In this document: positions 18,344 to 28,166 of the stretch, one piece after another
Layout of the letters: each line of letters begins with the position of its first letter
How positions within the stretch are numbered: position 1 is the first letter of the stretch
NCBI RefSeq assembly: GCF_009928485.1
Contig: NZ_JAABNP010000027.1
Location: forward strand, 1-64,000
DNA length: 64,000 bases
Direction: 5' to 3'
Origin: Clostridium sp. C2-6-12
GTDB lineage: Bacteria > Bacillota > Clostridia > Clostridiales > Clostridiaceae
The notes under the pieces: model-generated
Told to the model about the DNA's origin: nothing
Seen by the model: the letters and a program-made list of their open reading frames with translations, nothing else
Database searches by the model: none
Translations under genes and position numbers: made by a program

Positions 18344-19327
18344 CTATTTTATATATTGCTTAACATTATTCTTATCTACTTTTTCAAATGGTACCCAAAT
18401 ATGCATTTTATCTTCAGCCAAATTCTCTATATTATCCAAACATCCTCCTGAAGCTAACTGAATAGCAACATCTACTGAACTCTTACTTTGCCCCTTAGCA
18501 GATTGATATACAGTAAGCCTCATATTTCCATCAAGAACTGCATTACAAGCATCAGGTGTCGCATCTATTCCTAAAACAGGAACTGAGGCAGGATCAATTT
18601 TATTTTCTTTAAGGGAATCAATTACGCCAAGTGCCATTTCATCGTTATTACAGATTACAGCGTCAAATTCCTTATGTGTAGATAAAAATACATTAAACAT
18701 TTCCTTAGCACCTTTCCTGCTCCAATTGGCAGAATCCTCAAATACAAACTTAGCATTCACTCCTTTTTCTTTAAAAGTTTGTTTAACAGCTTTGGTACGG
18801 CCTATCGTAGCTGAGTGCCCTTCTTCTCCTCTAAATAAAACTATTTTTGCTTCACTTTTATTTTTTAAAGACTCTATCACTGTTTCAGCTTGAAATCTTC
18901 CAGCTACCATTTCATTGGAAGCTACAAAAATATATTTATTTACTTCTAACAAATCATCATTAGGTGCACTATTTATAAATATTATAGGAAGCTCACCTGC
19001 AGATTTTTTAAGCTGCAAGGCTGTATCTGGATTTACTATACCACATATTATAGCATTATATCCGTCAGAAACAGCTTCTTTCATGTGCTCTACTTGTTTC
19101 TCTACAGAACCTTCTGCATCTTTGATTACCAATTCAATATTCTTACTTTGAGCATAAGATTTAGCTTCTTCTGTTAATATGTGCCTAAAAGCATCTGAAT
19201 TATCTGACATTGAAAATAGAACTTTAACCTTCTTATCGTTTGAATTCGAACTATTATTTGACCTACATCCTGAAAATATCATAAATATCATAAATATACT
19301 TAATAATATAGCTACCTTCTTTTTCAT
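18344..19327 (-). CDS. periplasmic-type sugar-binding lipoprotein (galactose/ribose family)
   Basis: Extracellular lipoprotein of the PBP1/peripla_BP_4 family. The signal sequence ends in lipobox FSGC with Cys21. The mature part shows the family pattern of two Rossmann-like lobes: VLFSMSDNSDAFRHILTEEAKSYA, GYNAIICGIVNPDTALQ, VICNNDEMALGVIDSLKE and VPVLGIDATPDACNAVLDG. No ABC permease or ATPase lies nearby; the next upstream gene is a chemoreceptor 85 nt away. I infer that it reports sugar to that receptor. The sugar itself cannot be read from the sequence. Confidence 0.88.
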   Translation of the reverse strand: MKKKVAILLSIFMIFMIFSGCRSNNSSNSNDKKVKVLFSMSDNSDAFRHILTEEAKSYAQSKNIELVIKDAEGSVEKQVEHMKEAVSDGYNAIICGIVNPDTALQLKKSAGELPIIFINSAPNDDLLEVNKYIFVASNEMVAGRFQAETVIESLKNKSEAKIVLFRGEEGHSATIGRTKAVKQTFKEKGVNAKFVFEDSANWSRKGAKEMFNVFLSTHKEFDAVICNNDEMALGVIDSLKENKIDPASVPVLGIDATPDACNAVLDGNMRLTVYQSAKGQSKSSVDVAIQLASGGCLDNIENLAEDKMHIWVPFEKVDKNNVKQYIK

Positions 19328-19411
19328 ACATTCAATCCCCCTTAAGACTTTAATTTTACAGTTAAAACTTTAAAGCTATAGGATAGTGATTTACACCACA
19401 GCTAAAATAAC

Positions 19412-21403
19412 TTATATTTTAAACATTTGAACTTGCTTACCTAATTCATCTGATGTGTTCGACAACTGCTCGGCATCACTTGCTACTTTTTTACTATTAT
19501 TAGTAATGTTATTTGATTGAGAAACCATTACAGCTGAAGTCGCTAAAATTTCTTCTGAACTTGCTGCTTGCTCTTCTGCTATAGCAGCTACAGTTGTTGC
19601 AACATCATCTAAGTGACTTACTTTTTCATTCATATTTTGAATTAAATTATTGGTCTCGTTAATAGTATCAAAAATGCTGTCAAAGGTATCAACACTATTA
19701 GTTATTAAGTAACTACTTTCATTTATATACTCTGAACTTTCACGCGATTGATTTACAGTGTCTGAAACTAATTTATTAATTTCACTTGTAAGTGCTGAAA
19801 TATTTTTAACTGATTCAGAACTTGTTTTAGCAAGCTTTCCAATTTCAGTTGCTACAACTGCAAATCCTTTTCCAGTTTCTCCTGCTCTTGCTGCTTCTAT
19901 TGATGCATTTAATGATAAAAGATTAGTTTGTTCTGCAATACTTCCAATAACCCCTACAATGTTAGTAATTTCATTGGAAGATTTACCAACTTTATTTATA
20001 GCTTCTTCAAGTAAACCTATTGAATCTCTTATATTCTTCATAGCTACATCTACTTTTTCCATGTCTTGTTTACCTTTTTCAGAAGCATTAATAGTTTCCT
20101 TCATCTTTTCATTTACTTTCATGCTATCATCTCTAGTATCACTAACAACATTAGCTAAAGTTGTAGTACTTTCTGCTATTTGATTAACTGAACTTGATAA
20201 TTGATCTACCGTAAGATTTAGATTTTGCATAGACTCAGATTGAAGCTTTGAAGAATTATATAAATCTTTTGAAATTATTGTACTGCCTTCTGCCTGATCA
20301 TTCATCTTACTTGAAACTACACTAATGCTGTTTATCATATTACGCATTACTGCTATAAATTCTTTAACACTCTTTAATACTATAGAAATTTCATCATTTC
20401 CTTTTACTTCAACATCTACTGTAAAATCACCATGAGTCATCGCTACAATAGTTTCTGTAAGTTTCTTGATAGGTTTAATAACCACATGAACTGTTCTTTC
20501 TACTGAAACAATTAATGCAAGAACAGATACAACGCCAATTATTATCATGAAAGTACGAAGCCTTACTAGCTCCGAGAAAATGGAGCTTGTTGGAACATAT
20601 GATACTAAAGTCCAATTAGTTCCACCAATACCTTGAAACGCTACCATATTACCTTCAAGTTCACTTGATTTAAAGTCCTCCTTTGAAATTTTATCTGCAA
20701 CTGCTTTAAGAAATTTATCATTATTATTAGTGTCAAGCTTAGTTGAAATAAATGAATTATCTCTATGAGCTAATATTGTTTTGTCATTATTATCAATTAG
20801 AAACGCCTCAGCATTATTCATTTCAATTAGCGAATTAACAATAATAGAAATCTTATCAAGAGAAAGATCTGCTGATATAACCCTTGTTTTGCCAGAATTA
20901 TTTCTAAGTATTCCCGAAGCACTTATCATAGCTTTACCATTTTCATTTTTATATGCTGATCCAAAGGCCATATTAATACGTGTAAGTCCTTCATTATACC
21001 AAACTGAATTAAGTATATCTTTATCTGACTTTGTGGATTTTTCTGCTTTAAGAAGTTTCCCACTTTCATCTGCAATGTATAATCCATCTGGATAATTCGA
21101 ATTATATCCATAATATTTATTTAGTAAATTTTGCAAGTCATTGTCATTTAATGATGTACCTTCTATTGAGGTTTTAGCAGCTTGAAATCCTGCCAAATTT
21201 TCTTTTAGCCATCCTTCAATTTGATCAACTTGCTTTTTTGTCGAAGTTTGTAGCAATTCATTGGCTGAATTAGTTATAATAGTCTTAGATCTGTAATAAG
21301 AAATGACAATAAGTAATGTTAATGTTATAGCCATCATTGGAATGATAATCCCAAGTAATTTTGTTTTAATTGATGCTTTCTTTTTTAACTCTAAAGTATT
21401 CAT
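19412..21403 (-). CDS. methyl-accepting chemotaxis protein with dCache sensor
   Basis: Transmembrane chemoreceptor of 663 residues. TM1 is near residues 15-37, the extracellular dCache-type sensor spans about 38-280, TM2 about 283-303, and HAMP follows to about 355. The cytoplasmic signalling domain has the conserved hairpin tip IAEQTNLLSLNASIEAARAGE and GKGFAVVATEIGKLA. It is probably transcribed with the sugar-binding lipoprotein downstream. GGGGGA precedes the ATG. A cre-like site lies about 110 nt upstream. Confidence 0.93.
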   Translation of the reverse strand: MNTLELKKKASIKTKLLGIIIPMMAITLTLLIVISYYRSKTIITNSANELLQTSTKKQVDQIEGWLKENLAGFQAAKTSIEGTSLNDNDLQNLLNKYYGYNSNYPDGLYIADESGKLLKAEKSTKSDKDILNSVWYNEGLTRINMAFGSAYKNENGKAMISASGILRNNSGKTRVISADLSLDKISIIVNSLIEMNNAEAFLIDNNDKTILAHRDNSFISTKLDTNNNDKFLKAVADKISKEDFKSSELEGNMVAFQGIGGTNWTLVSYVPTSSIFSELVRLRTFMIIIGVVSVLALIVSVERTVHVVIKPIKKLTETIVAMTHGDFTVDVEVKGNDEISIVLKSVKEFIAVMRNMINSISVVSSKMNDQAEGSTIISKDLYNSSKLQSESMQNLNLTVDQLSSSVNQIAESTTTLANVVSDTRDDSMKVNEKMKETINASEKGKQDMEKVDVAMKNIRDSIGLLEEAINKVGKSSNEITNIVGVIGSIAEQTNLLSLNASIEAARAGETGKGFAVVATEIGKLAKTSSESVKNISALTSEINKLVSDTVNQSRESSEYINESSYLITNSVDTFDSIFDTINETNNLIQNMNEKVSHLDDVATTVAAIAEEQAASSEEILATSAVMVSQSNNITNNSKKVASDAEQLSNTSDELGKQVQMFKI

Positions 21404-21512
21404 AAAAATCCCCCTTATATAATATATCTTTGAGCCAACTTATATAAACATTACTTTACCAAGGAAATATTTAGACAAACAAAAACAACAAATCAATAAT
21501 TACATTTTTATA

Positions 21513-21526
21513 ATACAACGTTTACA
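21513..21526 (-). promoter_or_regulatory. possible CcpA (cre) site upstream of the chemoreceptor
   Basis: On the minus strand TGTAAACGTTGTAT matches the first ten positions of the cre consensus TGWAARCGYTWNCW well and the last four poorly. Placed upstream of a sugar-binding/chemoreceptor pair, it would fit catabolite repression, but the match is incomplete. Confidence 0.4.
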
Positions 21527-21683
21527 GAAATAAAAAATCTTACTTACTTCCTTTATTGTATAATTCTTCTTATATTAATAATACATTTTTCCCCTAAATC
21601 TGTCTATCTTTTTCTACATTTTTTTCACTTTTCCGAACTCAACTTACTAAATCCAATAGCACACTCTCATATTTTTAAACAAA

Positions 21684-21724
21684 AAATGTACTATATTTTA
21701 GTTTTTAATAAAATACAGTACATT
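21684..21724. terminator. terminator behind the carboxylesterase gene
   Basis: Inverted repeat AATGTACT...AGTACATT with an inner ATTTTA/TAAAAT stem, at 21684-21724, just after the esterase stop on the minus strand. The rest of the 21404-21742 gap is AT-rich and holds no gene that I can see. Confidence 0.75.
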
Positions 21725-21742
21725 CATTTTATATATTAAATT

Positions 21743-23518
21743 TTATTTTACCCAAAGACTCGGATTTTGAAAATGCTCATCAAGTCCTTTACTAAACCAA
21801 CGGCCATTTAAAACTTCTTTTATTAATTTGTCTTTAACTTCTTTAGAAACAGTAGTATCTGCTTCCATTTCTTTTAAAATATCTTCATATTTAATTCTAT
21901 CTTCTGACATAGTTATACTAGCTTTATTTTTATCTGCATTAAATACTAATTGTGTTGGCCCTTTCTTAGCACTCATCCATGGTTTCCATTCAGATTGAAC
22001 TAAGTTTTGTCCATTAGGATTACCATCCCATAAAAAATTCGAAATATAATTAGTAAATTTTTCTCCTAAATCTTTAGCACCTGCATTACTGAAAGAATCC
22101 TTATACATTGCTCCAAAACCAGTTACTTCATCAGTTAAAAATGGAAGAAATACTCCATGATATGCTCCTGCAAGCTCTGCCATTTTGTCCCCAACTACTT
22201 CTTTGTTTGTTCCCCATTCAAAATCACAAGTATAAATTGGTGCATCATATTTATCAATCATCTTTTCAGCTGATTCTTCTGCATTAAATAATTCATATAA
22301 CTTACTTCCATATTTTAATGCAAATTTTAATTCACTATTTAATTCCTTATTAGTCATTAAAGTATTATCATCTATAGCTGCAAATTTATTATCATATCTC
22401 CCAAATAAAGAAAACTCATTGGAACCTGTTAACATAATTAGAGGCACTTCATTATATTTCTTTGTTTCAAAACCTTCCTTTGGCAAAACAGTTCCATCAG
22501 TATATAAGTGAGGGAATACGCTCATTCTAATTCCTGCATTTCCCATTAATTTAGCTAATCTATCAGCTGAAAGCTTATACAAATAGTTCCTTACTTCTAC
22601 TGAATCTGTTTGAAGCCATGCATATGCTTCTTCTTCTGTAGCCTTAACCTTATCTTGAACCACTAAAGGTGCAATAGCTTTTGCAATTACTTTTGTACTT
22701 TCTTCTGGTTCTGCTGTTGTCATACCGCCACTAAAGGAAATTGCTTTTTGAAATTTATCCTTAAAGATTGGCGATATAAGCATTGCCATAATATCTCTAC
22801 CACCAGCTGAAAAACCTGATGCTGTAATATTATCTGAATCTCCTCCAAAAGATTTTATATTTTCCTTTATCCAATCTAATGATTTGCTTATATCTAATAA
22901 AGTATAATTTCCTGAGTCTTCAAGTTTATTACCTGTCTTAAGTGCTGGCAAACTATTAAATCCAAGAGCACCCAATCTATAATTTATAGATACAACTATG
23001 CAGTTAGCATTAACAGCTAATTTCTTGGCACTAATTTCAGTGCTTGTACCTGTTTGGTTATTACCACCATGAATAAATAGTAATACTGGTAAATTAGTTT
23101 GATTTGTGTTTGGTCTGTAAATATCTAAATTTAAGCAGTCTTCACTTCCTACAATTTTTCCATTAGCTAATTGTACACCCATTTTTCCATCTTTAGTTGC
23201 ATCTAATGTATTTTCCCAAACTTCTGGATTTACGGGTGCTTTCCATCTCAGTTCTCCAACTGGAGCCTTTGCATAAGGAATTCCCTTCCAAATTAAAGTT
23301 TTACCTTGGTTTTCCTCAAACCCTTGCACTTTCCCATACTTAGTATTTTGTAATGTTCCTTGAACATATTTCAAAGATCCATCTTTAAAAGATTGGCTTT
23401 GCACATTTGTTTTAACGTTTACATCAGCTTTAACAGGAATCCCCATTAAAGAGCTTGAAGCAACTGTAACTGATAATACAAATGCCAATAAGAGTCTTGT
23501 TTTTTTAGTAAATTTCAT
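21743..23518 (-). CDS. secreted type-B carboxylesterase
   Basis: Alpha/beta-hydrolase of the cholinesterase-like type B family, probably exported. I use the ATG at 23518 with AAAGGGGAG upstream; a longer frame to 23641 would put nonsense-like residues before the signal peptide. This gives 591 residues starting MKFTKKTRLLLAFVL, with a signal peptide cleaved near VKA-DVN. HGG oxyanion residues sit at 150-152, the GFSAG nucleophile elbow has Ser237, and probable partners are Glu368 (GSNEFS) and His454 (AYHGVF). The Ser-Glu-His triad is complete. The ester substrate is unknown. Confidence 0.9.
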   Translation of the reverse strand: MKFTKKTRLLLAFVLSVTVASSSLMGIPVKADVNVKTNVQSQSFKDGSLKYVQGTLQNTKYGKVQGFEENQGKTLIWKGIPYAKAPVGELRWKAPVNPEVWENTLDATKDGKMGVQLANGKIVGSEDCLNLDIYRPNTNQTNLPVLLFIHGGNNQTGTSTEISAKKLAVNANCIVVSINYRLGALGFNSLPALKTGNKLEDSGNYTLLDISKSLDWIKENIKSFGGDSDNITASGFSAGGRDIMAMLISPIFKDKFQKAISFSGGMTTAEPEESTKVIAKAIAPLVVQDKVKATEEEAYAWLQTDSVEVRNYLYKLSADRLAKLMGNAGIRMSVFPHLYTDGTVLPKEGFETKKYNEVPLIMLTGSNEFSLFGRYDNKFAAIDDNTLMTNKELNSELKFALKYGSKLYELFNAEESAEKMIDKYDAPIYTCDFEWGTNKEVVGDKMAELAGAYHGVFLPFLTDEVTGFGAMYKDSFSNAGAKDLGEKFTNYISNFLWDGNPNGQNLVQSEWKPWMSAKKGPTQLVFNADKNKASITMSEDRIKYEDILKEMEADTTVSKEVKDKLIKEVLNGRWFSKGLDEHFQNPSLWVK

Positions 23519-23631
23519 TAGTATCTCCCCTTTTATTATATTTAAATTATCTAAACTAAATTTTAATAGATAATTTATAAACCTGTTAAAGTAGTTATTG
23601 TTAAATAATTTATAATAGATAAAACAAAAAA

Positions 23632-23692
23632 GGCGAAACACATGACTAATAATAAATTAATAAAAACTAATTTATTAAGCATGAGTCTCGCC
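23632..23692 (-). terminator. terminator of the MFS gene
   Basis: Long inverted repeat with GGCGA/TCGCC ends and an inner AATAAATTA/TAATTTATT stem. On the minus strand TTTTTTGTTTT follows. It separates the MFS gene from the esterase. Confidence 0.85.
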
Positions 23693-23803
23693 AGCATATT
23701 CTGTAACAATCTCTTAAATATTTAATTTTCTTATTTTGATATTAGCATTTACTAATATAACTGTCAATATTGGAATTTTATATTATAACTAAATTATTTT
23801 TTC

Positions 23804-25054
23804 CTATATCTTAGCTTCATAAGCTTCATCACAAGCTTTTGTTAGAAAAATTGTAACAATTACAATGACTACTGCATTAATAGCTATTAAAATCTCATAG
23901 TACTTCATTCTGTCTAATAGAATTCCAAATAATAAAGTTCCTAATGGAATAGCCCCCTGGGAAAACATACCCATTATCGAAAAAAATCGTGCTCTCATTT
24001 CTGCTGGTACTAGATTTTGAAGATTGGTTGAAATAGCTGTATTTACAAATGCATTAAAAAATTCCATCATCATAGAAATAATTGCAATTGATATTAATAA
24101 AGTCCAAGTTCCACCCCCATAAAGGCTTATTATATATGGAAGCATTAAAGCACAAACTATTACCCTTAAAGCCGTTTCAATAACAAAACCATACCTCATA
24201 AGCTTCCTCAAACCTAATTTTTTAAAATAAGTTAATATTGCAACATTCCCTAAAAGTAAGCCCACTGCTAAAAATCCCATTACATATCCATATTGCTGTG
24301 AGGTAAAGCCAACTTCCTTTTTTAGCACATAGGGCATTACTATATCAAATAAAGGTGCAAGTAAGAAATTCGCACACATGGCAAAAGCAAAAAGCTGAAA
24401 CAATCCTTTTTTCTCTAAAATAAACTTTAACACTTCAGAATTTCTGTTTATAAATGTCCTCATGGATATTTTTTCTGCATTAACTGTTTTTCTATTATAA
24501 CTAATCAACATAGAAAATATTGCTGATATAATGAAAGATATGCCATTCATACAAAAAACCATTTTTATTCCCCATATTCCATAAATTAATCCACCTAATA
24601 TAGGTCCTAAAATTGTGGCAGCCGCATCAAGACCACTTTTAATAGAATTTGCTTCTATTAGTTCATTTTCATTTATTAAATCAGGCATTAATGCAGCAGA
24701 TGAGGAATTAAACATACTATCCATCACAGAAATCAATATTTGCATAAAAAATAAATTATACAAATTAAACTTTCCCATTATTACAAGAATAGCTAAAAAA
24801 ACTGCAAGTATACCTCTACCAAAATCCATAGCTATCATGATATTTTTTCTATTCCATCTATCACCCATTACCCCTGAAAAAGGTGACATAAAAAGCATTG
24901 GAAGCAAAGTAAACATGGACAATATCCCCATAAGTGTACCTGATCCCGTTGAATCCACTATATAAAGAGGAAGTGCCATAGCCTGAATCCCACTTCCAAT
25001 AAAAGAGATAAACCTACCGCCTCCATACATATAAAAGTTTTTTCTGTTTTTCAT
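23804..25054 (-). CDS. MFS transporter (macrolide-efflux-like, MefA/DHA3 type)
   Basis: Membrane permease of 416 residues with about 12 hydrophobic segments. The motif GDRWNRKNIMIAMDFGRG between TM2 and TM3 is the MFS motif A region, and FISFIGSGIQAMALPLYI with LPMLFMSPFSG is typical of the DHA3 drug-efflux group. It is encoded 31 nt downstream of a LuxR/DUF2087 regulator, and no terminator separates them. I infer an efflux pump controlled by that regulator; the substrate is unknown. Confidence 0.87.
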   Translation of the reverse strand: MKNRKNFYMYGGGRFISFIGSGIQAMALPLYIVDSTGSGTLMGILSMFTLLPMLFMSPFSGVMGDRWNRKNIMIAMDFGRGILAVFLAILVIMGKFNLYNLFFMQILISVMDSMFNSSSAALMPDLINENELIEANSIKSGLDAAATILGPILGGLIYGIWGIKMVFCMNGISFIISAIFSMLISYNRKTVNAEKISMRTFINRNSEVLKFILEKKGLFQLFAFAMCANFLLAPLFDIVMPYVLKKEVGFTSQQYGYVMGFLAVGLLLGNVAILTYFKKLGLRKLMRYGFVIETALRVIVCALMLPYIISLYGGGTWTLLISIAIISMMMEFFNAFVNTAISTNLQNLVPAEMRARFFSIMGMFSQGAIPLGTLLFGILLDRMKYYEILIAINAVVIVIVTIFLTKACDEAYEAKI

Positions 25055-25085
25055 TTCAATTAATGCTCCTTAATATTTGTGCTAA

Positions 25086-25856
25086 TTATTCTTTAACCCA
25101 ATAACTGCTGCAATCATTTGATCTTTCAATAAAACCATATTCAATTAAAGCTCTCCTTAAAGTTGCATAATCCTCAAATATTCTGCTGAGAATTCTATTA
25201 ATTTCTTTTTCCGAATAGGTTTTTCCCTTAGAAAAATTCTTACTTATTTCTTGTAATACAATTATTTTTCTCTTTTCTTTAGCAGGATAATTTTTTAGAG
25301 CTCCATTTTCGTTCATGTAATTTTTAATTACCTCGTTTTTTTCTTTATCAGTTATATTAAATCTATCATCTAAGGTTGTTGCTGTTTTATGCGGATCACA
25401 TATAACTTCATTGTCTAGCTTATTAATTTTCTTGTTTGTATTTTTTGAAAGCAAATCCATCATTGCTAGAAATAATTTTGCCTGCTTTTCCTTTTCTCTC
25501 AATTTGTAGCGGTGATTTCTAATAGTAGAGGCTGCTACCCCTAATTCCACTGCAATTTCTTTATCAGATAAGCCTTGCGAGATTAATTTCATTAATTCTC
25601 TTTGAACCTCTGATATGCCTGTAAATGCAGAATTCATTCCAATTAAGGATTCCAACATAGAACCATGCTTCTTTTCTATATGAAATTCTGCTGTCTTTCT
25701 TGCATCAAATAATTCAGCCTCTATTTCATATATGCGTCCTTTTTGAAATTCTTCTTCACAAATTATGCATTTATACTCTTCTTCTGTTTCTATATAACCT
25801 TTTTTCACTTCTTCTACCGAAGCACTCCAAAACAATTCATTTGATTTTATATCCAT
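25086..25856 (-). CDS. zinc-finger/LuxR-type HTH regulator with C-terminal DUF2087
   Basis: Cytosolic transcription factor. Near the N-terminus a CIICEEEF...HIEKKH pattern looks like a zinc-finger-type motif. A LuxR/GerE-like helix-turn-helix follows (LMKLISQGLSDKEIAVELGVAASTIRNHRYKLRE region). The last ~80 residues match DUF2087 (NYPAKEKRKIIVLQEISK, then EKEINRILSRIFEDYATLRRALIEYGFIER). A TTG at 25865 would add three residues, but the ATG at 25856 is equally well spaced. It immediately precedes the MFS pump gene and probably regulates it. Confidence 0.88.
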   Translation of the reverse strand: MDIKSNELFWSASVEEVKKGYIETEEEYKCIICEEEFQKGRIYEIEAELFDARKTAEFHIEKKHGSMLESLIGMNSAFTGISEVQRELMKLISQGLSDKEIAVELGVAASTIRNHRYKLREKEKQAKLFLAMMDLLSKNTNKKINKLDNEVICDPHKTATTLDDRFNITDKEKNEVIKNYMNENGALKNYPAKEKRKIIVLQEISKNFSKGKTYSEKEINRILSRIFEDYATLRRALIEYGFIERSNDCSSYWVKE

Positions 25857-26132
25857 AGTCTCCAATACTTCCTTTCACATATAATCCTTGTAATTATATT
25901 ATCACCTTTTATTGTATTTGTCTATTAATAAATAGACATTTTTATTTATTGTTTACATTTATTCATATTCTTTCACTAATTTCATATAAAAATTTCTTCA
26001 TAAATTGTAAACAAAATTTGATTTTATCTAGCTATTTGATATAATTTAGTTATGAATGAAAACTTAATTAGGTTAGGTTTACTTCATAGCAGATATTAAT
26101 TGAAATTATATAATTTTCAAGAGGAGGGCTTT

Positions 26133-26435
26133 ATGACGGGATACCATGTACACATATGTGAATTATGCAATAGAAGTGTTTCTACTATAACTAAACACCA
26201 CTTAATCCCTCTAGAAAAGGGTGGTAAAAAATTCGAAACTCTCTCTTTATGCAAGACTTGTCATACACAAATTCATGCTTTGTTTACTAATCGTGAATTG
26301 GCAACCCATTATTATAGTCTTGAAGCTCTAAAGAGGGATACTAAAATTATTAAATTTCTTAAATTCGTAGAAAATATTCCTGGAGATTCCTATGTAGAAA
26401 TAAAAACATCAAGGCGCGTTAGAAAAAGTAGTTAA
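26133..26435 (+). CDS. small HNH-type nuclease-like protein
   Basis: About 100 residues, mostly one HNH/zinc fold: CELCNRS, then KHHLIPLEKGGKKF (H-H of the catalytic part), then LCKTCHTQIHALFT. The Cys pairs would bind structural zinc. The ATG at 26133 follows AGGAGGGCTTT; a longer frame from 26100 has no such site. It is a solitary plus-strand gene in a minus-strand region, with its own terminator. Proteins like this are common in clostridia, often near mobile DNA. No DNA target is suggested by the context. Confidence 0.8.
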   Translation: MTGYHVHICELCNRSVSTITKHHLIPLEKGGKKFETLSLCKTCHTQIHALFTNRELATHYYSLEALKRDTKIIKFLKFVENIPGDSYVEIKTSRRVRKSS

Positions 26436-26471
26436 TAAGTTTCAAACGTTTTTTATATAACCATATATTTT

Positions 26472-26495
26472 AAGAGAACCAAACACGGTTCTCTT
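26472..26495 (+). terminator. terminator behind the HNH gene
   Basis: A 9-bp perfect stem (AAGAGAACC with GGTTCTCTT, 6-nt loop) is followed by AATTTTTT on the plus strand. Confidence 0.88.
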
Positions 26496-26544
26496 AATTT
26501 TTTATAATCTAAGTTAATCTTATATAATAGTATTTATTATATAT

Positions 26545-27123
26545 CTAAATTGAAAATTCTAATTGATAATCTCTTGTATGACTTTCATATAAAGCTTTAT
26601 TTATTTCCACAGCCTCCTTGCAGCCAATTGCAAAGTAAAATGCAATTGTTTCCTCAGCAGAGCCTGCGCAAATATAAATCTTCTCAGCTTTCCATTCCTT
26701 TGCTGTCTCTACACAAAACTTAAATAAATTCTTTCCTATGCCCTTATCTCTATGCTCTAAAGTAATAAATAATTGTTCCAGTAAAACATACTTAAACTTA
26801 TCTCCAAAAAAATTATGATTAATAGTTGCAAAGCCTAGTAGCCTATCACTATTATCAAAAACTCCCCAAGCAACACCATCCTTTAATATGGTGTTTCTTA
26901 AAGAGTTAAAATGATATTCGTATCCATTTGGCCAATCTAAATCTTGATAATTTATTTCAACCAATTTTCGCTTTCCATCTACCTCTCTCCATGCTTTACC
27001 AATGTATTGTGATGGATTCATTTGTTTAATTTGTTCACATTCTTCAACTGTCATTTTTCTATAAATAATATTTTCAACTTTTTTCTCTCCCGAAGTCATT
27101 ATATTTTTAGTCTTTATTTTCAT
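26545..27123 (-). CDS. GNAT-family N-acetyltransferase
   Basis: A 192-residue acetyl-CoA-dependent acyltransferase fold. The motif A region LLEQLFITLEHRDKGIGKNLFKFCVETAKEW carries the R/Q-x-x-G-x-G/A pattern as RDKGIG. The following AEKIYICAGSAEETIAFYFAIGCKEA is the motif B strand-helix. The start is uncertain, because no strong ribosome binding site precedes 27123. It lies 26 nt downstream of the kinase-like gene, so both may form one unit. The acceptor is unknown. Confidence 0.82.
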   Translation of the reverse strand: MKIKTKNIMTSGEKKVENIIYRKMTVEECEQIKQMNPSQYIGKAWREVDGKRKLVEINYQDLDWPNGYEYHFNSLRNTILKDGVAWGVFDNSDRLLGFATINHNFFGDKFKYVLLEQLFITLEHRDKGIGKNLFKFCVETAKEWKAEKIYICAGSAEETIAFYFAIGCKEAVEINKALYESHTRDYQLEFSI

Positions 27124-27149
27124 CTAATTATACAACTCTCATAGCATAA

Positions 27150-28166
27150 TTAATAAAGATCTTCTACTAATTTTCTTGATAATTCTTCAACATTATCTTC
27201 AAACCATCTGCATAGCATGGTTGACCAATGAGCATAATCACAAAGTATCTTTTTATTAGAATTACTAGAATCATAATACTGACTAAAATAATCACACACT
27301 GCAAGTTGATAATAATACAAATAAGCCATCATTTTAATGTCATATTCATTAAGTTTGCTATATTTCATATAGTTGCAAATATATTCCTTAAGATTGTTAA
27401 AATCTATTTCCCCATTGAGACAATTAGGATCTGCATAAGAGTATGATCTGATTAATTCCCAGCAGGCTGGATGAGAGCAATTAGCAGTAAAATCAATTAC
27501 AGCTTTAATTGATTTTTCATCACAAAGAATCTGACTAATAAAATAATCCCCATGAGTGTTTTTATAGGTAAACTTGTCCATTTCTAAATTAATATACTTT
27601 ATCTTATCTAAAAGCTTGATTCTATATTCTAAATCAATAATATTTTGCTTTTCATTGTTTTTTATAGCTGTTTTTAGAGAATTTTCATATGATGCTTTTG
27701 CATTCTCTGGAGTTAGGTACTGAAAAAATTCCTTTCCTATTCCTTCATTTAACTTAGGAATAACTTCTAGAGCCCTATGAATTTTTCCGAGCATTGCTGC
27801 ACTTTCAACCATAAACCAGTAGGGCGCAGTATTTTGTTTTAAAATTTTACCTTTAATAAAACTTTGCAAATGAAAGGTATGTCCCATTTCTTCCAATAAG
27901 TATTTATCAGCTTTCGTTTTGTAAAATTTAGCTACTGGTATTCCACTCTCTAATAAAACATTGCTTATTAACGATTCTTTATCTGAATGATTCATAAAAA
28001 TCATCTCAATATCTTTAAAAAGGTATTCATCTGATTCAGTTATAATGTGAAAACACTCAGATGATGCCCCTTCCAATATTGGCCTTATCTCTTTAACCTT
28101 ACCAATATCATAATTATATTCAATTAGTTGTTTTAATTCTTCTTTACTTAAAATTTTATGACTCAT
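27150..28166 (-). CDS. APH-fold phosphotransferase
   Basis: A 338-residue kinase-like protein of the aminoglycoside phosphotransferase/choline kinase superfamily. The catalytic loop reads THGDYFISQILCD. The HGD is present, but the usual metal-binding Asn of HxDxxxxN is Gln. It is followed by the DFG-equivalent AVIDFTANCSHPACWELIRSY. An N-terminal lobe with LKEELKQLIEYNYD and a lysine strand precedes. Start ATG follows AAGGAGACAATAA. A small-molecule kinase, perhaps with antibiotic or spore-coat CotS-like links, but no substrate can be assigned. Confidence 0.75.
   Translation of the reverse strand: MSHKILSKEELKQLIEYNYDIGKVKEIRPILEGASSECFHIITESDEYLFKDIEMIFMNHSDKESLISNVLLESGIPVAKFYKTKADKYLLEEMGHTFHLQSFIKGKILKQNTAPYWFMVESAAMLGKIHRALEVIPKLNEGIGKEFFQYLTPENAKASYENSLKTAIKNNEKQNIIDLEYRIKLLDKIKYINLEMDKFTYKNTHGDYFISQILCDEKSIKAVIDFTANCSHPACWELIRSYSYADPNCLNGEIDFNNLKEYICNYMKYSKLNEYDIKMMAYLYYYQLAVCDYFSQYYDSSNSNKKILCDYAHWSTMLCRWFEDNVEELSRKLVEDLY

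Noticed and set aside
23519..23641. Extended N-terminus of the carboxylesterase (start at 23641)
   Set aside because: The extension overlaps the MFS terminator region and precedes a complete signal peptide with its own AAAGGGGAG site at 23518.
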